Assembly: GCA_002309635.1 (NCBI GenBank) | Contig: DBXO01000003.1 | Span: 70,744-114,832 of the forward strand | DNA: 44,089 bases | Direction of reading: 5' to 3' | From: Ruminococcus flavefaciens | GTDB taxonomy: Bacteria > Bacillota > Clostridia > Oscillospirales > Ruminococcaceae | Shown: positions 32,141 to 40,320 of the stretch, one piece after another | Numbering within the stretch: position 1 is the stretch's first letter | Layout: every line of letters starts with the position of its first letter | Made by a program: the position numbers and the translations under genes | Notes under the pieces: generated by a model | Told to the model about the DNA's origin: nothing | What the model saw: the letters and a program-made list of their open reading frames with translations, nothing else | Database searches by the model: none

Positions 32141-32187
32141 ATTCATAATGCGTAATTACAGGACTGCTGCGATTACGCATTACGAAT
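32141..32187. repeat. Inverted repeat, MITE/REP-like intergenic palindrome
   Basis: ATTCATAATGCGTAAT (32141-32156) and ATTACGCATTACGAAT (32172-32187) are inverted copies with one mismatch around a 15-base loop. It sits directly behind a terminator and 17 bp before the methyltransferase start. Palindromes of this ATTCGTAATGCGTAAT kind are often dispersed in bacterial genomes. Confidence 0.6.
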
Positions 32188-32203
32188 AAATACAGGCGGT
32201 GTT

Positions 32204-32998
32204 GTGCTGTTGGAAAACATCATCACTTCAAAAGATAATCCCACTGTCAAGCTGTATCAGAAGCTTTCCTCATCGAAAAAAGAAAGGCTTCAGTACGGCT
32301 TATTCGTGTTGGAGGGACAAAGGATAGTGGAGGACGCTCTCCGTGAGGAAAGCGGCATCACTCAGCTGATCCTTACCCAGAAAGCGCAGGAGCGCTTCGG
32401 AGAGGAGCTTTTACAGGCTGATTTGAGGAGTACAAGAACCATTGTCATTTCAAATGAGCTTGGCAACAGGATCGCTTCCACGGATACTACACAGGGAGTC
32501 TTTGCAATGTGCAGGATACCGATACAGCGCAGTGTGAGGGATATCCTCCGCAGCGGCGGCAGGTACCTTGTACTTTTCGGACTTCAGGATCCCGGAAATG
32601 TCGGTATGATCATAAGAACGGCTGACGCTCTCGGCATAGACGGAATTATACTCTCGGGCAGCTGTGATCTGTACAGCCCGAAGGTGATACGTTCCACAAT
32701 GGGTTCTGTGTTCAGAATGGCAACAGCCGTGGAAAATGACGCAGACGTGCTCTTTTCTGAGCTTGAGGCGGCAGGTGCCGTTACTTCCGCGGCTGTCATA
32801 GACAAGGACGCACAGCCTGTAACGGAGTGCGGCTTTGACGGCACTCAGGCAGTCTTTATCGGCAATGAGGGCAACGGACTTCCCGATGATATCGCACAGC
32901 GCTGTACAAGGCGCGTGATTATTCCAATGCACGGGAATATAAACTCACTCAATGCGGCAATGGCTGCTGGCATACTCATGTGGGAGCTTAGCAGATAG
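32204..32998 (+). CDS. SpoU/TrmH-family RNA 2'-O-methyltransferase
   Basis: 264 residues from GTG 32204 (a TTG at 32210 is an alternative). An N-terminal substrate-binding domain (~1-100, KDNPTVKLYQKLSSSKK, FVLEGQRIVEDAL) precedes the SPOUT catalytic domain. Its three family motifs are seen: FGLQDPGNVGMIIRTADALG, AVFIGNEGNGLP and NSLNAAMAAGILMWE, forming the knotted SAM site. It methylates a ribose 2'-OH in tRNA or rRNA; the precise nucleotide is not predictable. A palindrome and the infC terminator lie just upstream. Confidence 0.93.
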   Translation: MLLENIITSKDNPTVKLYQKLSSSKKERLQYGLFVLEGQRIVEDALREESGITQLILTQKAQERFGEELLQADLRSTRTIVISNELGNRIASTDTTQGVFAMCRIPIQRSVRDILRSGGRYLVLFGLQDPGNVGMIIRTADALGIDGIILSGSCDLYSPKVIRSTMGSVFRMATAVENDADVLFSELEAAGAVTSAAVIDKDAQPVTECGFDGTQAVFIGNEGNGLPDDIAQRCTRRVIIPMHGNINSLNAAMAAGILMWELSR

Positions 32999-33036
32999 AA
33001 CGGGATACCGTTAAATAAAATAAGGGGGGCTTTACT

Positions 33037-34242
33037 ATGGATGAAACAAAATACTGGCTGTGGCTGAATATGGTATTCGGCACAGGTAATCACCGTATAT
33101 GGGAGATAATGAGCTTCTTCCGCAGTGCGGAAAAGGCTTATGCCGCACTTTCTTCTGACGATTCAGTGGTGAGCCTCAACGAAAATGAGAACAAAAACGT
33201 TCACGGAGTGCCACTGCACAATGCGGAGGTGTTCCTTGAAAACTGCAAAAAGCGCGGCATAGGCGTGATATGTTACAGGAGCACGGAATATCCCGGACAG
33301 CTCAGGCATATCTATAATCCGCCGTCTGTGTTGTACTATAAAGGCAATATCTCCTGCCTGCAAACTGAACTTACAGTCTCTGCCGTGGGTACGAGACGGG
33401 CTGATCCGTACAGCCTTAAGGCTGCAAAGGAGATATGCTCGGAGCTTTCCGCAAGGGGAACAGTCATAATCAGCGGTTTTGCCGTTGGTATCGACCTTGC
33501 ATGCAGTATGGCGGCTGCTGAGATAGGCAGACCTACAGTCTGCGTTATGGGCTGCGGAGTAGACGTGGATTACCCGAAGCAGAATTTTGCTTGCAGAGAT
33601 ACTGTCCTTGCAGCGGGAGGAGTTTTCATATCGGAATTCCCTCCGGGAACCCAGCCTTATTCGTCTAATTTTCCAAAGCGCAACAGGATACTTGCTGCTT
33701 TGGGCAAGGCGGCTGTTGTATTTCAGGCAGGAGCAAAAAGCGGCTCGATCATAACTGCCAATCTTGCAGCGGGACAGGGCCGGGATGTGCTGTGCCTTCC
33801 GCCAGCCGATATATTCAGCGGAGAGTATGCAGGAAATATAAAGCTGCTGCGTGACGGAGCGATCCCAATGTACGATGCTTCGGACGTAATGTACTGCATA
33901 AGCGGCAGAAAAGAGCAGCTTTCACAGGAAAAAGTCAAAAACATATCACACGATGAGCCTTCGGAGGAGCTTTCGGCTGTTTCCGAAGACGTGTATGAGC
34001 ATAATGATATATCTTATGTGCAGGGCAGCGTCATAGCCGAGGAAAAGGCTGATATACCCGATGACCTGTCGGAACAGCAGAAGCGGATAGCCGGGGCGCT
34101 CGCAGCGGGAGCTCTTCATGCAGATGAGCTTGCCCAGAGTCTGGAGATAGACCCTTCAGAGCTTATGACCGGGCTCACGGAGCTTGAGATATTTGGTGTT
34201 GTCCGCTCGCTACCGGGCAAAATGTATGAACTTATAAGATAA
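33037..34242 (+). CDS. dprA: DNA-processing protein DprA
   Basis: 401 residues; ribosome site AAGGGGGG. DprA loads RecA on incoming single-stranded DNA during transformation. The Rossmann core shows VSAVGTRRADPYSLKAA, IISGFAVGIDLACSMAA, CVMGCGVDVDYPKQN, FPKRNRILAALGKAAVVFQA and AKSGSIITANLAAGQGRDV. A variable acidic segment (~290-350) is followed by a C-terminal winged-helix domain. topA begins 12 bp later, a common dprA-topA pairing. No other competence gene is in the window. Confidence 0.97.
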   Translation: MDETKYWLWLNMVFGTGNHRIWEIMSFFRSAEKAYAALSSDDSVVSLNENENKNVHGVPLHNAEVFLENCKKRGIGVICYRSTEYPGQLRHIYNPPSVLYYKGNISCLQTELTVSAVGTRRADPYSLKAAKEICSELSARGTVIISGFAVGIDLACSMAAAEIGRPTVCVMGCGVDVDYPKQNFACRDTVLAAGGVFISEFPPGTQPYSSNFPKRNRILAALGKAAVVFQAGAKSGSIITANLAAGQGRDVLCLPPADIFSGEYAGNIKLLRDGAIPMYDASDVMYCISGRKEQLSQEKVKNISHDEPSEELSAVSEDVYEHNDISYVQGSVIAEEKADIPDDLSEQQKRIAGALAAGALHADELAQSLEIDPSELMTGLTELEIFGVVRSLPGKMYELIR

Positions 34243-34254
34243 GGGGAAAATCCA

Positions 34255-36336
34255 ATGTCAGATTTAGTTATAGTAGAGTCGCCTGCAAAGGCAAAAACTA
34301 TTCAGAAATATCTTGGTGCGGGATATGAGGTCATAGCTTCCATGGGCCATGTCCGTGATCTTCCGAAATCAAAGATGGGCGTTGACAAGGATAACGACTT
34401 CAAGCCGCAGTATACTGATATGAAGGGCAAGGAAGACGTTATCAGGGAGTTGAAAAAACGCGCAAAGAAGTGTGACAAGGTATACCTCGCTACCGACCCT
34501 GATCGTGAGGGAGAGGCTATATCATGGCATATAGCGCAGATGCTCAAGCTCGATATGAACGACAACAACCGCGTTGCCTTCAACGAGATCACGAAAACAG
34601 GCGTAAAGAACGGCATGAGCAATCCTCACAAGATCGATGTTGACCTTGTGAACGCTCAGCAGGCAAGACGTATACTTGACAGACTTGTGGGCTATGAACT
34701 CAGTCCTTTCCTTTGGAAAAAGGTGAAGAGAGGACTTTCTGCGGGACGTGTACAGTCTGTTGCAGTACGCCTTGTAGTTGACCGCGAAAACGAGATAAGA
34801 GCTTTCGTGCCAAAGGAATACTGGTCTGTCGACGCCAAGTTTACGGCTCCGTCATCGAGAAAGGTATTCGACGCCGCTCTCGTTGCAGTTGACGGAGAGA
34901 AGCTTGAAATTGCAAATCAAGCAGAGGCGGACGATCTCCTCAAAAGGCTTGAAAATGCTGAATATACCGTAAAGTCAGTTAAAAAGCGCGTTACGAAGAA
35001 GCAGCCCGCGCCGCCGTTTATAACATCTACACTTCAGCAGGAGGCTTCAAGGAAGCTCAGCTTCAGTGCAAAGCGTACCATGAAAGCTGCACAGGAGCTT
35101 TACGAAGGTGTTGACGTTCAGGGCGTTGGAGCTGTGGGTCTTATCACATACATGAGAACAGATAGTCTTCGTATATCAGACGAGGCCAAAAAGGCTGCCG
35201 CCGAGTATATAGGAACAGTTTACGGCAAGGACTATCTTCCGCCCGAGCCAAGAAGCTTCAAGACCAAGAGCAACGCTCAGGACGCCCATGAAGCTATACG
35301 TCCATCAACTCCCGAGCTTACTCCCGAAAGAGTAAAATCAAGCCTCAGCGCCGACCAGTATAAGCTCTACAAGCTCATATGGGAGCGTTTCATTGCAAGC
35401 CAGATGGCAAACGCTCTGCTGGATACAGTATCGGCTGATATAGAAGCAAACGGCTGTACATTCAGAGCTTCGGGCTATTCGGTAAAATTTGACGGCTTCA
35501 TGGCACTGTATGTCGAGTCCACAGACTCCGAGGACGGCACGAAGAAAATGCTTCCCGAGCTCAGGGCTGATGACAAGCTGAAGCTCAAGTCAATATCGGG
35601 AAATCAACATTTCACACAGCCTCCTCCGCGGTATACCGAGGCTTCTCTCATCAAGGCGCTTGAAGAGAACGGCATAGGCAGACCAAGTACCTATGCTCCC
35701 ACAATAACAACCATCACTTCACGCCGCTATGTGGAGCATGAGGGCAAGGCGCTCAAACCCACCAACCTCGGAGAAGTCATCACAGAGCTGATGAAGGACC
35801 ACTTCAGGAAGATAGTTGACGCAAAGTTCACAGCCGAAATGGAAAACAACCTCGATGAAGTCGAGCACGGCGAAAAGAACTGGGTAAGCACTCTCCGCGA
35901 GTTCTACGACGACTTCTCAAAGACGCTCAAGCAGGCTGAGGAGGCTATGGACGGCAAGCGCGTAAAGGTCCCCGACGAGGAGACCGACGTGGTATGCGAG
36001 CTCTGCGGCAGAAATATGGTCATAAAGTACAGCAAGTACGGTAAATTCCTTGCATGTCCCGGATTCCCCGAATGCAAGAACACCAAGAAGATAGTTACGG
36101 AGACTGACGGAAGCTGTCCGCGCTGCGGCAAGAAGATGCTGCTGAAAAAGTCAAAGAAGGGCAGGAGCTTTTACGGCTGCGAGGGCTTCCCCGATTGCAG
36201 CTTCATGACATGGAACGTTCCCACCTCAGAGCTGTGTCCTCAGTGCGGAAAGACTCTTTTTATGAAGGGCGGAAAATCAGGAAAGCTCATCTGCGAGACA
36301 GAGGGCTGCGGCTATGAAAGAGAGCTGAAAAAATGA
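34255..36336 (+). CDS. topA: DNA topoisomerase I (type IA)
   Basis: 693 residues. It relaxes negative supercoils through a transient 5'-phosphotyrosyl bond. TOPRIM domain at the N-terminus (VIVESPAKAKTIQKYLG, TDPDREGEAISWHI with the acidic triad), active Tyr299 in GLITYMRTDS, and RPSTYAPTI. Three C-terminal zinc-binding modules start near CELCGRNMV, CPRCGKKML and CPQCGKTLF; the last ends in CETEGCGY. Full length. Its stop overlaps the trmFO start by four bases. Confidence 0.98.
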   Translation: MSDLVIVESPAKAKTIQKYLGAGYEVIASMGHVRDLPKSKMGVDKDNDFKPQYTDMKGKEDVIRELKKRAKKCDKVYLATDPDREGEAISWHIAQMLKLDMNDNNRVAFNEITKTGVKNGMSNPHKIDVDLVNAQQARRILDRLVGYELSPFLWKKVKRGLSAGRVQSVAVRLVVDRENEIRAFVPKEYWSVDAKFTAPSSRKVFDAALVAVDGEKLEIANQAEADDLLKRLENAEYTVKSVKKRVTKKQPAPPFITSTLQQEASRKLSFSAKRTMKAAQELYEGVDVQGVGAVGLITYMRTDSLRISDEAKKAAAEYIGTVYGKDYLPPEPRSFKTKSNAQDAHEAIRPSTPELTPERVKSSLSADQYKLYKLIWERFIASQMANALLDTVSADIEANGCTFRASGYSVKFDGFMALYVESTDSEDGTKKMLPELRADDKLKLKSISGNQHFTQPPPRYTEASLIKALEENGIGRPSTYAPTITTITSRRYVEHEGKALKPTNLGEVITELMKDHFRKIVDAKFTAEMENNLDEVEHGEKNWVSTLREFYDDFSKTLKQAEEAMDGKRVKVPDEETDVVCELCGRNMVIKYSKYGKFLACPGFPECKNTKKIVTETDGSCPRCGKKMLLKKSKKGRSFYGCEGFPDCSFMTWNVPTSELCPQCGKTLFMKGGKSGKLICETEGCGYERELKK

Positions 36337-37661
36337 GCGGATTCGTAAACGTTATCGGCGCAGGACTTGCAGGCTGCGAAGCGGCATGGGCAGTCGCCGG
36401 AGCGGGGATAAGGGTAAGGCTTTACGAGATGAAGCCGGAGAAATATTCTCCCGCACACAAGTACGGCGGCTTTGCGGAGCTGGTCTGCTCAAATTCGCTT
36501 AAGGCTGCAAGGCTTGAATCCGCTGCAGGACTTCTCAAATACGAAATGGAGCTTCTCGGCTCGCTGACTGTGCCGTGTGCAAAGGATAATTCCGTTGAAG
36601 CAGGCGGGGCTCTTGCGGTAGACCGCGAGAAGTTCTCAGACGCAGTTACTGAAAAGATAAAGAACCACCCTCTTATAGAAGTCATAGAAGGTGAAGTGAC
36701 AGAGCTTCCCGAGGGAACTGTTATTATCGCCACAGGACCGCTTACGCAGGGAGCCATGGCTGATATAATAAAGGAACTCTGCGGCGAGGGGCTCAGCTTT
36801 TACGACGCAGCTGCTCCTATTGTGACTGCCGAGAGCATAGATATGGAAAGGGCATTCTTTGCTTCACGCTATGACAGGGGCGACGCAGACTATGTCAACT
36901 GCCCCATGAACAAGGAGGAATACCTTGCCTTCTACAATGCGCTCATCGAAGCCGAAAAGGTACAGCTCAAGGACTTCGAGACGCACCCGTTCAGCGTTTA
37001 TGAGGGATGTATGCCTATCGAGGAGCTTGCCTCGCGTGGAGTTGATACCATGCGCTTCGGTCCCATGAAGCCTGTGGGCATTGACGATCCGCGCACCGGA
37101 AGACGTCCGTATGCAGTCGTACAGCTCAGAAAAGAGAACCGCGATGGTACGCTTTTCAACCTTGTGGGCTTTCAGACAAATCTGAAATTCGGCGAGCAGA
37201 AGAGAGTATTCTCCATGATAACGGGACTTGAAAACGCCGAGTTCATGCGCTACGGCGTTATGCACAGAAATACCTTTATCAACAGCCCCGAGCTGCTGAA
37301 CAGCGACTTCTCAATGAGGAGCCGTCCGGAGATATATTTTGCGGGGCAGATAACAGGCGTTGAGGGCTATATGGAAAGCGCGGCAAGCGGTCTTATGGCA
37401 GGCATAGCCGCTGCAAGGAAGATAAAGGGGCTTGAACCCGTTCAGCTGCCCGCCGATACCATGACAGGAGCTCTGTCACGTTATATAAGCGACCCGTTCA
37501 ACAGCGGAAGCTTTCAGCCTATGGGTGCGAATATGGGTATACTTCCCGATATCGGCGTAAGGATAAAGGACAAAAAGGAACGTTACGGCGCATATGCCGA
37601 GCGTGCGGTAAGGTCGCTGAGAGGAGAGCTGGAGAGAATTGGCTTTAAAAATAATAGTTGA
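36333..37661 (+). CDS. trmFO: Methylenetetrahydrofolate-tRNA-(uracil-5-)-methyltransferase
   Basis: 442 residues, ATGA overlap with topA. A flavoprotein that makes m5U54 in the tRNA T-loop using methylenetetrahydrofolate. FAD-binding N-terminus VIGAGLAGCEAAWAVA, then LYEMKPEKYSPAHK and ELVCSNSLKA, GALAVDREKFS, IIATGPLTQG, and the C-terminal YFAGQITGVEGYMESAASG, all typical of TrmFO (formerly Gid). The topA-trmFO order is the common Firmicutes arrangement. The plsX start lies inside its 3' end. Confidence 0.97.
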   Translation: MSGFVNVIGAGLAGCEAAWAVAGAGIRVRLYEMKPEKYSPAHKYGGFAELVCSNSLKAARLESAAGLLKYEMELLGSLTVPCAKDNSVEAGGALAVDREKFSDAVTEKIKNHPLIEVIEGEVTELPEGTVIIATGPLTQGAMADIIKELCGEGLSFYDAAAPIVTAESIDMERAFFASRYDRGDADYVNCPMNKEEYLAFYNALIEAEKVQLKDFETHPFSVYEGCMPIEELASRGVDTMRFGPMKPVGIDDPRTGRRPYAVVQLRKENRDGTLFNLVGFQTNLKFGEQKRVFSMITGLENAEFMRYGVMHRNTFINSPELLNSDFSMRSRPEIYFAGQITGVEGYMESAASGLMAGIAAARKIKGLEPVQLPADTMTGALSRYISDPFNSGSFQPMGANMGILPDIGVRIKDKKERYGAYAERAVRSLRGELERIGFKNNS

Positions 37662-38646
37662 CGCTTTCGGAGGAGACAATGCTCCTCTGGAAGTGATAAA
37701 GGGCTGTGAAAGAGCAGTCCGCGAGCTGGGTGTGGAGATCATACTCACAGGCAGGGAAAAGGATATCAGGGACTGTGCCGTAAAAAACGGGCTCAGTCTC
37801 AGCGGGATAGAAATAGTTCATACCGATGATGTTTTTGATATACATGAAGAACCGAAGGAGATAATCAAGTCCGGAAAAAATTCCTCCATGGCAGTTGGAC
37901 TCGGACTTCTTGCCGACGGCAGGGGCGACGCCTTTGTATCGGCAGGCAGCACCGGAGCTCTCGTTATGGGAGCCACCTTCATCGTCAAGCGTATCAAAGG
38001 CATTAAACGGATCGCACCGTCACCTGTCATGCCTGCGGATAAGGGCAGCTTTGTTCTTGTGGACGCAGGCGCGAATACCGAGTGCCGTCCCGAGATGCTG
38101 GTACAGTTCGCAGTAATGGGCAGCGCATATATGGAAAAGGTCATGGGCGTCAGGAATCCCAGGGTCGCCCTCCTGAATATCGGCTCAGAAGAGACAAAGG
38201 GAAGAGAGCTTGAGATAGAAGCCTATAAGCTCCTTGAAAAGTCGGGGCTCAACTTCGTGGGCAATATCGAAGCAAGAGATATGCCGAAGGGCGAGGTGCA
38301 GGTTGTGGTGACAGACGGCTTTACGGGAAATATCGCACTTAAGCTCTATGAGGGCATGGGCAGCTTTTTTGCCAAAAAGGTGAAATGGCTCTACTCGGGA
38401 GCAGGAAAGATAGGTGCGCTGCTCTCAATGAAGAAAATAAAGATATTCCGCAAACAGATGGACTACAAGGAAGTGGGCGGTTCAGCTCTCCTCGGTGTAA
38501 AGAAGCCTGTTATCAAGGCGCACGGAAGCTCTGACGGAACGGCGTTCTTCAACGCTGTAAGACAGGCAAAGCGCTGTGTCGAGGGCAATGTTACCGGAGT
38601 CATAGAGAGCTATGTGTCACGTATGGAATCGTCCGGCAAGGAGTGA
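37639..38646 (+). CDS. plsX: Phosphate acyltransferase PlsX
   Basis: 335 residues from a TTG start overlapping the trmFO end by 23 bp, preceded by GGAGAG. It turns acyl-ACP into acyl-phosphate for phospholipid synthesis. Family motifs: IIVDAFGGDNAP, SAGSTGALVMGATF, VLVDAGANTECRPEMLVQFA, NIGSEETKG and VVVTDGFTGNIALKLYEG. In many Firmicutes acpP follows plsX; here rnc follows after four bases and no carrier-protein gene is present. Confidence 0.97.
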   Translation: MALKIIVDAFGGDNAPLEVIKGCERAVRELGVEIILTGREKDIRDCAVKNGLSLSGIEIVHTDDVFDIHEEPKEIIKSGKNSSMAVGLGLLADGRGDAFVSAGSTGALVMGATFIVKRIKGIKRIAPSPVMPADKGSFVLVDAGANTECRPEMLVQFAVMGSAYMEKVMGVRNPRVALLNIGSEETKGRELEIEAYKLLEKSGLNFVGNIEARDMPKGEVQVVVTDGFTGNIALKLYEGMGSFFAKKVKWLYSGAGKIGALLSMKKIKIFRKQMDYKEVGGSALLGVKKPVIKAHGSSDGTAFFNAVRQAKRCVEGNVTGVIESYVSRMESSGKE

Positions 38647-38650
38647 TACT

Positions 38651-39340
38651 ATGGAAGATCTTGAAAGATTTGAAGAGATAATCGGCTATAAATTCAAGGA
38701 TATACATCTGCTGAAGCAGGCGCTCTCCCATTCGTCCTACGCTAACGAGAAGAAGCGTCCCAACGGCAGCAACGAGAGACTGGAATTTCTCGGAGACAGC
38801 GTGCTTTCCATAGTTGTTTCCGATTTCCTCTATAAAAACCTCAACGTTGCAGAGGGTGAGCTCACCAAAATGAGGGCTTCACTGGTCTGCGAGAAGTCTC
38901 TGCATATATTTGCAAAGCAGATAGACCTCGGAAGATTCCTCCGTCTCGGAAAGGGCGAGGAAAACACAGGCGGCAGAGAGCGCACCTCAATACTTGCGGA
39001 CGCCTTTGAAGCGGTTATTGCCGCTATATATCTTGACGGCGGCATGGAGCCTGCTTCAAAGCATATCCTCCGCTTTATGCCAAAGGATATCCGTCATGCC
39101 AAAAAGCCCGTGTTCAACGACTTCAAGACAGTATTGCAGGAGGTCGTACAGAAAAACCCCGAGGAAAAGGTGGAGTACGTGCTTATCGGCGAGGAGGGAC
39201 CCGATCACAACAAGCGCTTTGTGGTTGAGGTCTGCCTTAACGATCAGGTCATAGGCAAGGGTACAGGCAAGAGCAAAAAGGAAGCCGAGCAGCTTGCCGC
39301 AAAGGAAGCTCTCGAACTCATGGGCTATGAAGCACAGTAA
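38651..39340 (+). CDS. rnc: Ribonuclease III
   Basis: 229 residues from ATG after AAGGAG; an upstream in-frame ATG lies within plsX without a ribosome site. It cuts double-stranded RNA, including rRNA precursors. Catalytic domain signature NERLEFLGDSVLS with ILADAFEAVIAAIYLDGG, followed by a double-stranded RNA-binding domain (~155-227) ending in KSKKEAEQLAAKEALELMG. Its 3' end overlaps the following radical SAM gene by 14 bp. Confidence 0.98.
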   Translation: MEDLERFEEIIGYKFKDIHLLKQALSHSSYANEKKRPNGSNERLEFLGDSVLSIVVSDFLYKNLNVAEGELTKMRASLVCEKSLHIFAKQIDLGRFLRLGKGEENTGGRERTSILADAFEAVIAAIYLDGGMEPASKHILRFMPKDIRHAKKPVFNDFKTVLQEVVQKNPEEKVEYVLIGEEGPDHNKRFVVEVCLNDQVIGKGTGKSKKEAEQLAAKEALELMGYEAQ

Positions 39341-40316
39341 CATATCAGTATTCATACCGCATATCGGCTGTCCCCACAAGTGCAGCTTCTGCGACCAGCG
39401 TACCATAAGCGGCGCACAGCATGCTCCCACGGGCAGAGAAGTGAGGGAGATATGCGAAAAAGCCCTTGCTGAAGTCAAAGATCCGGGAAATACGGAGATC
39501 GCCTTTTTTGGAGGCAGTTTTACCGCAGTCTCACGGGATTACATGACAGAGCTTCTTGAAGCGGCTCATGAATTCGTGGGTGAGGGCAGATTCAGCGGCA
39601 TACGCTGTTCCACGCGCCCCGACTGTATCGACTTCGATATATTGCAGCTGCTTAAAAGCTATGGAGTCACCGCCATAGAGCTTGGCGCCCAGTCAATGGA
39701 CGACGAGGTGCTGGAACTCAATGAACGCGGACATACTGCGGCAGATGTTGAGAACGCCTGTGAGCTCATACGGGCATTTGGTTTTGAACTGGGTCTTCAG
39801 ATGATGATAGGACTTTACGGCAGCACTCCGCAGAAGGAGTGGGCTACCGTTGAAAAAATAGCGGCGCTGCGCCCCGATACCGTAAGGATATACCCTGTGG
39901 TGGTGCTGAAAAACACACGTCTCGGAGAGCTTATGCTTTCGGGAGAATACAAGCCGTTCAGCTTTGAAAAGGCTGTGGACATAGCCGCTTCGTCAATGAC
40001 CATGTTCGAGGGGAGCGGCATAAAGGTAATAAAATGCGGACTTCACGCCAGCGAATTCGTGGAGCATGATATGGTAGGCGGCTTCTATCACCCTGCCTTC
40101 CGCGAGCTGTGTGAAGCTCTTATTTACCGCCATAATATAGAATTTGCACTTGGCGGCAGCAGCAGGAATGCGGTCATAGCCGTTAATGACAGGTGCATAA
40201 GCAAGGCGGCAGGACAGAAAAGATCGAACATCGCCTATTTTGCAGAGCGCGGTGTGGACATAAAGATAGTTGGGGATAAGGATATCCCGAAGTATGAATG
40301 CGAACTGAGGAGGTGA
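39327..40316 (+). CDS. Radical SAM protein (Elp3-like)
   Basis: 329 residues from the ATG overlapping the rnc end by 14 bp; no good ribosome site is seen, so re-initiation after rnc is likely. The iron-sulfur cluster motif is Cys-x3-Cys-x2-Cys in IGCPHKCSFCDQ, followed by EIAFFGGSFTAVSRDYM and IRCSTRPDCIDFDIL, the layout of the Elp3/MiaA-unrelated radical SAM group with SAM-binding strands. There is no acetyltransferase domain, unlike true Elp3. The substrate is unknown; an RNA or cofactor target is conceivable from its company (rnc, smc). It is conserved at this site in several Clostridia as far as I recall. Confidence 0.88.
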   Translation: MKHSNISVFIPHIGCPHKCSFCDQRTISGAQHAPTGREVREICEKALAEVKDPGNTEIAFFGGSFTAVSRDYMTELLEAAHEFVGEGRFSGIRCSTRPDCIDFDILQLLKSYGVTAIELGAQSMDDEVLELNERGHTAADVENACELIRAFGFELGLQMMIGLYGSTPQKEWATVEKIAALRPDTVRIYPVVVLKNTRLGELMLSGEYKPFSFEKAVDIAASSMTMFEGSGIKVIKCGLHASEFVEHDMVGGFYHPAFRELCEALIYRHNIEFALGGSSRNAVIAVNDRCISKAAGQKRSNIAYFAERGVDIKIVGDKDIPKYECELRR

Positions 40317-40320
40317 GCAA

